A DNA stretch of 35,731 nt from CAZSRX01 sp964609675 [NCBI: uncultured Bacteroidota bacterium]. Its GTDB lineage: Bacteria; CLD3; SB21. Position 1 is the first letter of the stretch. Every line of letters starts with the position of its first letter. The stretch covers positions 1 through 35,731 of the forward strand of contig CAZSRX010000037.1 in assembly GCA_964609675.1 (NCBI GenBank), in the 5' to 3' direction. Both the position numbers and the translations under genes were made by a program. This document shows positions 26,185 through 34,658 of the stretch, piece by piece. The notes below the pieces were generated by a model. The model did no database searches. It was not told the DNA's origin and was given only the letters and a program-made list of their open reading frames with translations.

Positions 26185-26721
26185 TTATTCCCATTTTCGT
26201 TTGGATATCAGGATAGCGCCGACCATGCCCAGCAGCAACAACACGGAAGCAATCTCAAAAGCATACAGATATTTGGAAAACAGAACAGCGGCAAGAACTT
26301 CGGTGTTGCCAATATCGCGAATCAGCTCCACCGAATACGAACCTTTCTCACCCAAACCGAAAGTTACCTTAGCGGCCGCGCCGATCTGGATGAACACCGC
26401 GAATGCGACTATGACAGAAAGATACGTCATTGGGCCGTAGCGCTCCTGGATCTTTTTTTGTTCTTCCATATGAAGCAGCATGATCACAAACAGGAAGAGC
26501 ACCATGATCGCGCCGGTGTAAATCAGCACCTGTATCGCCGCAATGAACTCCGTTTCCAGGGTGATGTATATCACGGCAAGACAGAAAAAAGTTTTAACCA
26601 GAAAGATGGCGCTGTACACAGGATTTTCGACTGACAGCGTCAGAATAGCCAGTATAACCGCCGCCGCGGCGAAGATATAAAACACCGGATTCAACATGAA
26701 ATACTGGGACAGCGTTTCCAT
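26185..26721 (-). CDS. nuoJ: NADH-quinone oxidoreductase subunit NuoJ
   Basis: A 178-residue, five-helix membrane subunit. The third-helix segment IQVLIYTGAIMVLFLFVIMLL is typical; its pi-bulge takes part in the coupling cycle of complex I. The last helix ends in a basic SKRKWE tail. It starts three bases after nuoI ends. Confidence 0.95.
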   Translation of the reverse strand: METLSQYFMLNPVFYIFAAAAVILAILTLSVENPVYSAIFLVKTFFCLAVIYITLETEFIAAIQVLIYTGAIMVLFLFVIMLLHMEEQKKIQERYGPMTYLSVIVAFAVFIQIGAAAKVTFGLGEKGSYSVELIRDIGNTEVLAAVLFSKYLYAFEIASVLLLLGMVGAILISKRKWE

Positions 26722-26724
26722 AGG

Positions 26725-27324
26725 TTAATGCGCTTTGGTTTCGTTGCGGTTGGCGGCTTCCACGTCGGACACCGTAAAGTTGCTCGAGTGTTTCATGGCC
26801 TTAAATGGTCGGTCCGCCCGTCTTGCTTTTTCCGGATGCAGTTTAATATACGCGTCATATACCGCCAGCAGCCGTTCTTTGTCGTAGATGAAATCATTGC
26901 GCGTATAATCGGCGAGGTTATGCATATCTGTCATATCAATAGCGTCTTCCGGGCAGGCCTCCACGCACAATCCGCAAAAAATACAGCGCAGTTCGTTAAT
27001 CTCAAACTTCACGGGGTATTTCTCACGGCTGTCAGCCCATCCGCCATCCGCGGCTACAATACGGATGCAATCGGCTGGACAAGCGGTGGAGCACATTTCG
27101 CAGGCCACGCATTTCGGACGGCCTTGTTCATCGCGGGTTAGCATGTGCAATCCCCGGTAATTCGGCGGCAGGACCTTTTTTTGCTCGGGATATTCGATGA
27201 CCAGGCGCCTGGAAAATAAATGCCGGATGGTGATCAGTAAACCCTTAATCACGGGAATCAGGTAACTTTGTTCGAGCCACGTATCGCGTGTTTTATCGCC
27301 GATTTTTTTTACCGTAGCGGGCAT
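26725..27324 (-). CDS. nuoI: NADH-quinone oxidoreductase subunit NuoI
   Basis: A 199-residue ferredoxin-like subunit carrying clusters N6a and N6b, which pass electrons from NuoG toward N2. Two eight-iron-type motifs are intact: CVACEMCSTACP and CIFCGLCVEACP. An N-terminal amphipathic stretch (about 20-45) would dock it to the membrane. The next acceptor, N2, is normally held by NuoB, which is not encoded in this window. Confidence 0.97.
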   Translation of the reverse strand: MPATVKKIGDKTRDTWLEQSYLIPVIKGLLITIRHLFSRRLVIEYPEQKKVLPPNYRGLHMLTRDEQGRPKCVACEMCSTACPADCIRIVAADGGWADSREKYPVKFEINELRCIFCGLCVEACPEDAIDMTDMHNLADYTRNDFIYDKERLLAVYDAYIKLHPEKARRADRPFKAMKHSSNFTVSDVEAANRNETKAH

Positions 27325-27339
27325 GAACGTCCTTTCGGG

Positions 27340-28350
27340 TTATCGGAATATCGCCATGAGTATGGCGGTTAATACAATGTTGGCGAGTGTCAGCGGAATG
27401 AGCCATTTCCAACCGAGATGCATCAGCTGGTCATACCGGAACCGCGGAAGCGTCCAGCGCATCCAGACAAAGAACAGCATGATGAGAGCGACTTTCAGTC
27501 CGAATCCGCCAATTTGTATAATCTGAACGGTTAGCGGTTCCAGGCCCATAGACGATACTAACGGCACATGCCAGCCGCCGAGAAACAGCAAGGTAATCAG
27601 CGAAGCCGCCGTCAGCATGTTGCAGTACTCGCCCATGTAGAACATCGCGAATTTCATGGAGCTGTATTCCGTATGATAACCGCCGACGAGTTCCGCCTCG
27701 GATTCCGGAAGATCGAACGGCAATCGGTTCGTTTCGGCAAACGCCGTGATGATGAAGATCAGGCCGCCGATGGGCTGTTGAAACAGGCCCCACACCGTGT
27801 CCATCTGGTATTGCACAATTCCTTCCAACCGCAGCGTGCCGGCCATCATGATCATGCTCATTACCGCCAGGCCCATCGGCAGTTCGTAGCTGATCATCTG
27901 CGCCGATGCCCGCAGACCGCCCAGCAAGGCGTATTTGTTGGACGTCCACGCGCCGAAGACGATGCTGTAAACCGTCAGCGAAGAAATGGCAAGAATAAAT
28001 AAAATCCCGATATTCGTCTGCGCAATCTGGATAAATATTTCCTTGCCGTTAAGCGTCAGTACACCCCAGGGAATCACCGCGATTACGAAAAACGCCGGGA
28101 ATACCATCAGCGCGGGAGCGAACAGATACAACCAGCGCTTCACATGCAGCGGAATGATGTCTTCCTTGGAAAGAAACTTCAGCGCGTCGGCCATCGGCTG
28201 CATGAGCCCGAACGGCCCCACGCGGTTAGGCCCTACGCGGTACTGCAGCCAGGCGCTAAGCCTCCGTTCGATGATAATCATCCCCGGCACGCTGGATAAA
28301 TATACCACGAGCATCACAGCCATAAAAATATACGGCAGAAACGGTTCCAT
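27340..28350 (-). CDS. nuoH: NADH-quinone oxidoreductase subunit NuoH
   Basis: A 336-residue, eight-helix membrane subunit that, with NuoB and NuoD, forms the quinone-binding chamber. Landmarks are GPNRVGPFGLMQPMADALK near the N-terminus and the acidic loop ESEAELVGGYHTEYSSMKFA, both near invariant in the family. It starts one base before the nuoG stop region, consistent with tight coupling. Confidence 0.97.
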   Translation of the reverse strand: MEPFLPYIFMAVMLVVYLSSVPGMIIIERRLSAWLQYRVGPNRVGPFGLMQPMADALKFLSKEDIIPLHVKRWLYLFAPALMVFPAFFVIAVIPWGVLTLNGKEIFIQIAQTNIGILFILAISSLTVYSIVFGAWTSNKYALLGGLRASAQMISYELPMGLAVMSMIMMAGTLRLEGIVQYQMDTVWGLFQQPIGGLIFIITAFAETNRLPFDLPESEAELVGGYHTEYSSMKFAMFYMGEYCNMLTAASLITLLFLGGWHVPLVSSMGLEPLTVQIIQIGGFGLKVALIMLFFVWMRWTLPRFRYDQLMHLGWKWLIPLTLANIVLTAILMAIFR

Positions 28351-28351
28351 A

Positions 28352-29983
28352 TTACAATATCATTTCCCTTTCCGCAAGTTGCGGGTATAACTTACTGAAG
28401 TCGGTATTGAGAAATGCCGGTACTTTCTCGAACATTTCCCTGGCAACATGACCGATGGTAGCATAATTCCATGAAAAATTCAGAGCCACTGCTATCTGCT
28501 GAATAATCTGCCAGCCCGGCCGGATCTCACCTTTAGGAAAGACCGCGCGGTTGAATTTTTGCATCATGCCGTTGCGGTTTGTATAGGTGCCGCTGGTTTC
28601 TGTAAAAAGCGTCGAAGGAAGCAGAATATCTGCCTTTTTAAAAAAATCCGATTCATACGTTACCAATCCAATAATGAGAGTCTCCGGACAGGCAGATTTT
28701 ATCTTTTCCGGTTCCGGCAGATTCTTGTCATTGACGAACAGGATTACTTTGGTGTTTCCGGAAACGAGCTTTTGGCCGGCTTGGTTTTCGTTAATATTTA
28801 ATAAGGATAAAACGCCTTTATAGTTCGGCGCTTTTTCAGATTCAATCGTGAAGGGATATTTTCCGCTGGCTGTCGGAAACGTCTGGGTATAACCGTATTC
28901 CGGTTTGACGGTATCGATTGTGAAATTACCCTCCTGCGCCAGTTTGACCAACAGGTAATTCTCTTCATTCGATGCGTACGGACTGGCCATCAGTAACACC
29001 TGCGAAGGATCCACAGAACGGATTATCGTCGCTGTTTTTTCCAGCGCCGCTTCCCATGTGGTTTCGGCGAGTCCGCTGTGCGTCCGGATATGCGGTACGG
29101 CGAGTCGGTTTTTTGATTTAAAGGCTTCCAGATAATATCGGCCGTCATCGCAAATCCACCATTGATTGACGGACATGTTTTCGCGCGGGCGTATGCGGTA
29201 CACGGTGTCCACGAGGTCTTCCAGATTCAGTTTGTCGTGTTTCATCACGTCCAGAATAGTGTTGCATCCTTTACTGCAGCCGGGACAGATGCTGTCGGTA
29301 TGGGTGAAATTCCATACGCGGCCCTCGAAACGCTCATGCTTGTCAATCAGGCAGCCTACAGGACAGATATCGACCACGTTGCCCATCATTTTATTATCCA
29401 ACGGTTTGCCGGGCATGATTTCGATTTCAGAATGCGCGCCGCGATGAACGACTTTCAGTTCCTCGGTTTGAGAAATCTCTTCTGTAAAACGGACACAGCG
29501 TGAGCATAAAATACATCGGGATGTGTACAGATAAATGGTCGGTCCAAGGTCTTTTTTTTGTGGTATGCGTTTGGGCTCGATAAAACGTGAAATCGCGTAT
29601 CCGTGTTCGTAGGAATAATCCTGCAGTTTGCATTCGCCGGCCTTGTCGCAGATGGGGCAGTCAATCGGGTGGTTCAGAAGAAGAAATTCCAGCACGCTCG
29701 CGCGCGCGGTTTTTACCTTTTCGCTTTCCGTCAAAATGACCGCGTCGTATTTATCCTGGATTTTCTTTCCGGGGGGCAGTTCGGTAATCGGCGTGGCGCA
29801 GGCAGGCATGAGCTTCGGCGCGCCTTGCATTTCCACCAGGCACATCCGGCAGCTGGCGACAATCTTCAGCCCGGGATGATAACAGTAAAACGGAATGGCG
29901 ATACCCACGCTTTTTGCGGCTTCGAGAATCGTCTGTCCGTTTGGCACTTCGAACTCTGTGTCATTTATTTTGATAAAAGGCAT
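28352..29983 (-). CDS. nuoG: NADH-quinone oxidoreductase subunit NuoG, short form
   Basis: A 543-residue iron-sulfur subunit of the NADH-oxidising arm. All N-terminal cluster ligands are present: [2Fe-2S] N1b at Cys34/45/48/62, N5 at His105 and Cys109/112/118, N4 at Cys157/160/163/207, and the extra N7 at Cys233/236/240/278. A molybdopterin-oxidoreductase-like domain follows but is much shorter than in E. coli (908 residues) or Thermus (about 780). Only the part up to the FTETSGTYTNRNGMMQKF segment is kept. The shortened domain has no known catalytic role in complex I, so function is probably intact. Confidence 0.95.
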   Translation of the reverse strand: MPFIKINDTEFEVPNGQTILEAAKSVGIAIPFYCYHPGLKIVASCRMCLVEMQGAPKLMPACATPITELPPGKKIQDKYDAVILTESEKVKTARASVLEFLLLNHPIDCPICDKAGECKLQDYSYEHGYAISRFIEPKRIPQKKDLGPTIYLYTSRCILCSRCVRFTEEISQTEELKVVHRGAHSEIEIMPGKPLDNKMMGNVVDICPVGCLIDKHERFEGRVWNFTHTDSICPGCSKGCNTILDVMKHDKLNLEDLVDTVYRIRPRENMSVNQWWICDDGRYYLEAFKSKNRLAVPHIRTHSGLAETTWEAALEKTATIIRSVDPSQVLLMASPYASNEENYLLVKLAQEGNFTIDTVKPEYGYTQTFPTASGKYPFTIESEKAPNYKGVLSLLNINENQAGQKLVSGNTKVILFVNDKNLPEPEKIKSACPETLIIGLVTYESDFFKKADILLPSTLFTETSGTYTNRNGMMQKFNRAVFPKGEIRPGWQIIQQIAVALNFSWNYATIGHVAREMFEKVPAFLNTDFSKLYPQLAEREMIL

Positions 29984-29995
29984 GCGGTTCCTTGC

Positions 29996-31297
29996 TTAAT
30001 TCCATTCCAGGTGCCCGGTGACGAGGCATTGTTTATGCGTAATGTGATATTCAAACTCGCTCCGGAACTTGTTGATAAAACTCTTTCCGCTCAGGTTGCC
30101 GCCCTTATTTTTATCCGGCATACCGGCCACGGGCCATGCCGCAGCATCGCCGAGCGGACAAATCGTGCGTCCGGCGATGTTATTGGCGATTTCCAGCATG
30201 AGGTCCAGGTCTTCCATGCGTCCCTGGCCGTTTTCGATGCGGTCGCAGATCATCTCCAGCCAATGTACGCCTTCACGGCAGGGCGTGCATTGGCCGCAGG
30301 ACTCATGCGCGTAGAATTTCAGTAAATTCCACAGCGCGCGGACCATGCAGGTGGTATCATCCATGACGATACAGCCGGCAGAACCCAGCGCGGTCCCGAT
30401 TTGATTCAACGCGTCGAAATCCATCGCCACGTCGATTTCGTCCGGGGTCAATACCGGCACCGACGAACCTCCGGGAATTACGGCCTTTAACTGGCGCCCG
30501 TTTGCGATGCCGCCGCAAACATCGAAGATCAGTTCCTTTAGATTGATGCCCAGCTTCCGTTCATAAACGCCGGGATATTTCACGTGTCCGCTGACGCAGT
30601 ATAATTTCGGTTCGTTCGCTTTCCACCAGTCGGCGCCGCGGTTAATGATATGCACCGGCGATACCAGCGTTTCTACATTGTTCACGATAGTCGGACTGCT
30701 AAAGGCGCCTACCACAGCGGGAAACGGGGGTTTGGTGCGCGGCCATCCGCGTTTACCCTCGAGCGATTCAATCAGGCCGGTTTCCTCGCCGCAGATATAC
30801 GCCCCGGCCCCGCGATGAACGGTTATATCCAGATTATACCCGCTGTTTAAAATATTGTTTCCCAGATACCCGCTCGCATAGGCTTCGTCAATGGCCTGAT
30901 TAAGAATTTTCGCGCCGCGTGTGTATTCCCCGCGAATATAAATGTAACAGGTGTTTGTCTGTATCGCGTACGAGGAAATAATCAACCCTTCAATCAACTG
31001 ATGCGGATCATGCTCGATGATTACGCGGTCTTTAAAGGTGCCGGGCTCGGATTCGTCAGCGTTGCAGAGCAGGTAACGCGGTTTTGGATTGTTTTTCGGC
31101 AAAAAGCTCCACTTTAGGCCGGTCGGGAATCCGGCTCCCCCGCGGCCGCGAATGGAAGCGTCTTTCATAACCTGTATGATCGCATCAGGGGCCATTTTCA
31201 GGGCTTTGGGGAGCGCCTCATACCCGCCGTGCGCGCGATACACGTCGATGCGCTCAGAGTTTTCTATTCCGACTAATTTAGTTATGAGTTTTTCCAT
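29996..31297 (-). CDS. nuoF: NADH-quinone oxidoreductase subunit NuoF
   Basis: A 433-residue flavoprotein that oxidises NADH. The FMN/NADH-binding motif GRGGAGFPTGLKWSF, the ICGEETGLIESLEG segment and the N3 [4Fe-4S] ligands SCGQCTPCREG plus a later TICPLGD Cys are all present. The ATG at 31297 overlaps the nuoE stop (TGATG) and gives the N-terminus MEKLITK typical of the family; an in-frame ATG at 31312 would add five residues. Confidence 0.97.
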   Translation of the reverse strand: MEKLITKLVGIENSERIDVYRAHGGYEALPKALKMAPDAIIQVMKDASIRGRGGAGFPTGLKWSFLPKNNPKPRYLLCNADESEPGTFKDRVIIEHDPHQLIEGLIISSYAIQTNTCYIYIRGEYTRGAKILNQAIDEAYASGYLGNNILNSGYNLDITVHRGAGAYICGEETGLIESLEGKRGWPRTKPPFPAVVGAFSSPTIVNNVETLVSPVHIINRGADWWKANEPKLYCVSGHVKYPGVYERKLGINLKELIFDVCGGIANGRQLKAVIPGGSSVPVLTPDEIDVAMDFDALNQIGTALGSAGCIVMDDTTCMVRALWNLLKFYAHESCGQCTPCREGVHWLEMICDRIENGQGRMEDLDLMLEIANNIAGRTICPLGDAAAWPVAGMPDKNKGGNLSGKSFINKFRSEFEYHITHKQCLVTGHLEWN

Positions 31298-31779
31298 CAG
31301 GAACGCTTCCATGTTGCAATTAATTCGTCTATCTTTGCGCGCGTGAGATTGTCATAGTAATCATCATTGACCTGCATAACCGGCGCGGTTCCGCAGGAAC
31401 CAAGGCATTCCACGGTGACGATGGAAAATTTGCCGTCCGCCGAAACGCCTTCGCCGCATTTTACGCCGCACTGCTGCTCCAGATATTCCAGCATTGGTTC
31501 CGCGCCCCGGCAGGCGCAGGACAGCGTACGGCAAACCTGAATGTGGTACTTTCCCACCGGGCGGGTAGAGTACATCGTGTAAAAGGAAACAACATCCTGC
31601 ACACGATTGACGGGGATGTCCAGCGTCCGGCTGACCAGTTTCATCACCGCGTCGTTAATCACGCCGAACTGCTTTTGCGCGATATGAAGCACGGGCAATA
31701 ACGCCGCCTGTTTCTGCGGATACCGCTGAATAAGACGGTCGATGAGCGCCTGATTTTCTGTTGTAAATTCTTGAGTCAT
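31297..31779 (-). CDS. nuoE: NADH-quinone oxidoreductase subunit NuoE
   Basis: A 160-residue thioredoxin-like subunit carrying the [2Fe-2S] cluster N1a. Ligand motifs are CRTLSC and VECLGSCGTAP. The N-terminal helical part (RYPQKQAALLPVLHIAQKQFG) is typical. It overlaps nuoF by one base and follows nuoD after 12 bases. With nuoF and nuoG it shows that this complex takes electrons from NADH, unlike the shorter complexes that lack this module. Confidence 0.96.
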   Translation of the reverse strand: MTQEFTTENQALIDRLIQRYPQKQAALLPVLHIAQKQFGVINDAVMKLVSRTLDIPVNRVQDVVSFYTMYSTRPVGKYHIQVCRTLSCACRGAEPMLEYLEQQCGVKCGEGVSADGKFSIVTVECLGSCGTAPVMQVNDDYYDNLTRAKIDELIATWKRS

Positions 31780-31791
31780 ATCGTCCCTGGT

Positions 31792-33108
31792 TTAGCGGTC
31801 GCATTCGCCGGCGATGACGTTGAGGCTGCCGAGTACGGCCACGCTGTCGCTGACCATGCGGCCTTCGCACAACTTTGGCATCATGGAAAAATGGATCAAT
31901 GAAGGCGCCCGGACATGCACTTTATAGGGCACGCCGCCGCCGTCGCTTACGATAAACCAACCCAACTCGCCGTTCGGCGATTCGGTGCTGTCGTAAATCT
32001 CACCGGCCGGTATTTTAATGCCGTGATGATCCATAATTATTTTAAAATGGTGAATCAGCCCCTCAATACTGCCGTACACACGGCTTTTCGGAGGAAGCGT
32101 TACCGTTTTATTGTCAACATTTACCGGACCGTCCGGCATCTGGTCCAAGCACTGCTCGATAATATGGATGCTCTGGTGCATCTCTTCCATACGCACCAGA
32201 TAGCGTTCGTACACGTCGCCTTCGGAGCCTACGGGAATTTCAAAATTCAGATTGTTGTAAATCAGATACGGCTCGTCTTTGCGGACGTCGTAATCCACCC
32301 CGCTGGCGCGGAGGGCAGGACCGGTCATGCCCATATTAACCGCCGTAGCGCCGTCAATCACGCCGATGCCGCGGGTGCGGTCTTTGAAAATGCGGTTCCG
32401 ATTCAGCAGACCTTCGATCTCGTCAAACACTTCATGAAATTGCTTGCAGAATCGCCGGATCTGCTCGGTATGTCCCTCCGGAAAATCCCGGGCGAGTCCG
32501 CCGATGCGCGTATAACTGGTCGTAAGCCGCGAACCGGTAGATATTTCAAAAAGATCATAAATAAACTCCCTTTGCCGGAACGCGTACAAAAAAACCGTAA
32601 ACGCGCCCAAATCCATGGCGTGGGTGCCGATAGCAACCAGATGATCGGCTATCCGGGACAATTCGGCCTGAATGACCCGTATGTACTGCGCCCGCAAGGG
32701 TATTTCGATACCTGCTAATTTTTCTACCGCGCCGGCGAATCCGATGTTGTTCGAAAGCGGCGATACATAATTCATGCGGTCGGTGACGGAGATATATTGG
32801 TTCCAGGTATAATATTCGCCAAGTTTCTCAAAACCGGTGTGGAGATAGCCCGGACGCGCGTCTAATTTTACAATCGTTTCTCCGCACAGATCCATGACCA
32901 TACGCAACGTACCGTGTGTGGCGGGATGCTGCGGGCCGAAATTCAGCGTCATCGTTTCGCACCGGTTCGCAATGGACTCGTAATCCGCTGAATCTTCGCC
33001 GATCTTCAGACGCTGCGCCCGGTGCGCCGCCAGGCGCGATTGTAGCTCATCCGTTGTGGATACGGTGAACTCGTTGTCCGCGGTGAGGTCGTGTTGTTGT
33101 TCGTTCAT
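31792..33108 (-). CDS. nuoD: NADH-quinone oxidoreductase subunit NuoD
   Basis: A 438-residue 49-kDa-type subunit, a relative of [NiFe]-hydrogenase large subunits, lining the quinone site next to cluster N2. Landmarks are NFGPQHPATHGTLR, RPGYLHTGFEKLGEYYTW (with the quinone-site His), DRMNYVSPLSNN and the C-terminal IAGECDR. The ATG at 33108 is preferred over 33141 because it clears the end of nuoC and has GGAAGG upstream. NuoC and NuoD are separate here, not fused as in E. coli. Confidence 0.96.
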   Translation of the reverse strand: MNEQQHDLTADNEFTVSTTDELQSRLAAHRAQRLKIGEDSADYESIANRCETMTLNFGPQHPATHGTLRMVMDLCGETIVKLDARPGYLHTGFEKLGEYYTWNQYISVTDRMNYVSPLSNNIGFAGAVEKLAGIEIPLRAQYIRVIQAELSRIADHLVAIGTHAMDLGAFTVFLYAFRQREFIYDLFEISTGSRLTTSYTRIGGLARDFPEGHTEQIRRFCKQFHEVFDEIEGLLNRNRIFKDRTRGIGVIDGATAVNMGMTGPALRASGVDYDVRKDEPYLIYNNLNFEIPVGSEGDVYERYLVRMEEMHQSIHIIEQCLDQMPDGPVNVDNKTVTLPPKSRVYGSIEGLIHHFKIIMDHHGIKIPAGEIYDSTESPNGELGWFIVSDGGGVPYKVHVRAPSLIHFSMMPKLCEGRMVSDSVAVLGSLNVIAGECDR

Positions 33109-33112
33109 GATA

Positions 33113-33625
33113 TCAGGAACCTTCCGGCAGTAATAGTTCACGTTCCCCTTTGCCGCGCAGCGGGTAATCCTTGCGCAGGGGATAATCCGAAAACGTATCG
33201 GGCGTCAGCAGTCGGCGCAGGTCCGGATGGCCGGTAAACCCGATGCCGTACATCTCATGCGCCTCGCGCTCCATCCAGTTCGCGGATTTCCACAGGGGAT
33301 ACACCGAATCAACCCGGCAATCGTTCTCCGGAACCGGCACTTTAACGCGCAGGCGATGACCATGCCTCATGGAACGCAGATTATATACCACCTGAAAACG
33401 CGGGGATTTATTCATCTGGATATAATCGACCGCCGTCAGGTCCACGAGAAAATCGAAATACATTATAGGATCATTCTTTAGCCAGGTCATAATTTCGAGC
33501 AGGCTTTCCCTTTGTATGAAAACTACAAGCTGATTACGAAAAATTTCCGTTTTTAAAACGGCATCTGAAAATGCGTTTTTAATATGATCTGCCGTTAGAC
33601 CGCGTGTTGTGTTCTGTTCGTTCAT
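33113..33625 (-). CDS. nuoC: NADH-quinone oxidoreductase subunit NuoC
   Basis: A 30-kDa-type peripheral subunit. The signature NWMEREAHEMYGIGFTGHP and the ending YPLRKDYPLRG are intact. I chose the ATG at 33625 (MNEQNTTRG, 170 residues). The frame stays open to an ATG at 33667, which would overlap the end of nuoA by 31 bases; the added 14 residues look like a shadow of nuoA. In nearly all bacteria nuoB lies between nuoA and nuoC, but here nuoC follows nuoA directly after 11 bases. Confidence 0.94.
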   Translation of the reverse strand: MNEQNTTRGLTADHIKNAFSDAVLKTEIFRNQLVVFIQRESLLEIMTWLKNDPIMYFDFLVDLTAVDYIQMNKSPRFQVVYNLRSMRHGHRLRVKVPVPENDCRVDSVYPLWKSANWMEREAHEMYGIGFTGHPDLRRLLTPDTFSDYPLRKDYPLRGKGERELLLPEGS

Positions 33626-33636
33626 TTTTTGGCTTT

Positions 33637-34017
33637 CTACTCCCAATCTAACGCCCCTTTCTTCCATGCGTAAATGTAACCGACCAGCAGGATGGCAATA
33701 AATACCAATCCTTCAAATAAAATGAAATTACTGACCGAAATCCATTTTTTGTAAATCACCGCCCAGGGGTACATGAACACCACTTCTATGTCAAAAAGAA
33801 TAAAGAGCATCGCGAGTATATAAAAACGCACGGAGAACTTTGGATGCGCACCTCCGACAGGCGGCATGCCCGATTCGTACATGGACAGCTTGCGCTCGCT
33901 GGGTTTGCGGGGCCCCAGCCGGTGCGTCAGTATCAGGATAACCGTCGGTATGATTACTGCGATAATCATTAAAACAACGACGGGAAGGTAGTTCTGATAT
34001 ATGGTTGGCTGATCCAT
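33637..34017 (-). CDS. nuoA: NADH-quinone oxidoreductase subunit NuoA
   Basis: A 126-residue, three-helix membrane subunit and the first gene of the operon. The loop YESGMPPVGGA (usually YECG.P.G.A) and the acidic helix LFILFDIEVVFMYPW, with conserved Asp and Glu, identify it. Note that Ser replaces the usual Cys in the YECG loop, as happens in some lineages. A good sigma-70 promoter lies about 50 bases upstream; the ribosome binding site is weak. Confidence 0.95.
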   Translation of the reverse strand: MDQPTIYQNYLPVVVLMIIAVIIPTVILILTHRLGPRKPSERKLSMYESGMPPVGGAHPKFSVRFYILAMLFILFDIEVVFMYPWAVIYKKWISVSNFILFEGLVFIAILLVGYIYAWKKGALDWE

Positions 34018-34064
34018 AAATGCGTGTTTTAAATTTGAATATATAATGCAAAAATCACAGGTAT

Positions 34065-34093
34065 ATTCTAAGAAAACATTAAAAAAATATCAA
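34065..34093 (-). promoter_or_regulatory. Sigma-70 promoter of the nuo operon
   Basis: On the minus strand, TTGATA (34088-34093) and TAGAAT (34065-34070) are exactly 17 bases apart, five of six consensus bases in the first and five of six in the second. Transcription should start near 34058, about 40 bases before the nuoA ATG. The spacer begins with seven T. It lies in the divergent gap between nuoA and the DUF2784 gene. Confidence 0.65.
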
Positions 34094-34173
34094 TAGTTTT
34101 AATTACGGCCATCGAAAAAAACGTGAAAAAATGCGATTTTTGTTGTAATTTAAAAAAATTGATGAAGGAAATT

Positions 34174-34566
34174 ATGCTGGCGGATATTATTCTGATTATT
34201 CATTTTCTTATAGTCGGTTTCAATGTCGGCGGACTTTTTATTGTCTGGATTGGCGCGATATTCCGATGGAAATGGATTCGGCATTTCTGGTTCCGGGTGG
34301 CTCACTTGACGGCTATAGGAATCGTAGCGTTAGAGGCTGTATTCGGTGTCGCATGTCCTCTGACGGAATGGGAACACCGGTTGCGTATGCAGGATGGCGG
34401 CGGATACGAAGGCAGTTTCATGCAATACTGGATTCATAAGATCATGTTCTATTCCGCCCCGGAATATCTATTCACGATTGTTTATGTGTCCTTTACGTTA
34501 ATCGTAATCGCGACGTTGATTTTCATTCCGCCGCGATGGCCGTGGAAAATCACGAAGATCTCTTAA
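34174..34566 (+). CDS. DUF2784 membrane protein
   Basis: A 130-residue protein of the DUF2784 family, with four hydrophobic segments. Family landmarks are LADIILIIHFLIVGFNVGG at the start, ACPLTEWEHRLR in the middle, and FMQYWIHK followed by a closing PPRWPW. The function is unknown. I chose the ATG at 34174 because GAAGGA lies just upstream and because the family begins at this point; earlier in-frame ATGs at 34123 and 34162 lack a ribosome binding site. It is transcribed away from nuoA. Confidence 0.85.
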   Translation: MLADIILIIHFLIVGFNVGGLFIVWIGAIFRWKWIRHFWFRVAHLTAIGIVALEAVFGVACPLTEWEHRLRMQDGGGYEGSFMQYWIHKIMFYSAPEYLFTIVYVSFTLIVIATLIFIPPRWPWKITKIS

Positions 34567-34658
34567 CTTAAGAAGAAACTTCTATAAAGCAAGATGTAGG
34601 AAACCTATGAATTGAGATGTCTTATTGTTTTAAAGACTAATAAAGATAGAGTTTGAAA

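Noticed and set aside
29603-30325. Plus-strand open frame of 240 codons opposite nuoG and nuoF
   Set aside because: It crosses the boundary of two conserved minus-strand genes and shows no recognisable domain; it is a shadow frame.
31915-32718. Long plus-strand open frame of 267 codons opposite nuoD
   Set aside because: It lies wholly antisense to a well-conserved gene, has no family motif or convincing ribosome binding site, and its residue mix reflects the reverse of nuoD codons.
33625-33667. NuoC with a 14-residue N-terminal extension, or a nuoB remnant at the nuoA-nuoC junction
   Set aside because: The extra residues overlap the nuoA coding end in another frame and have no NuoB motif.
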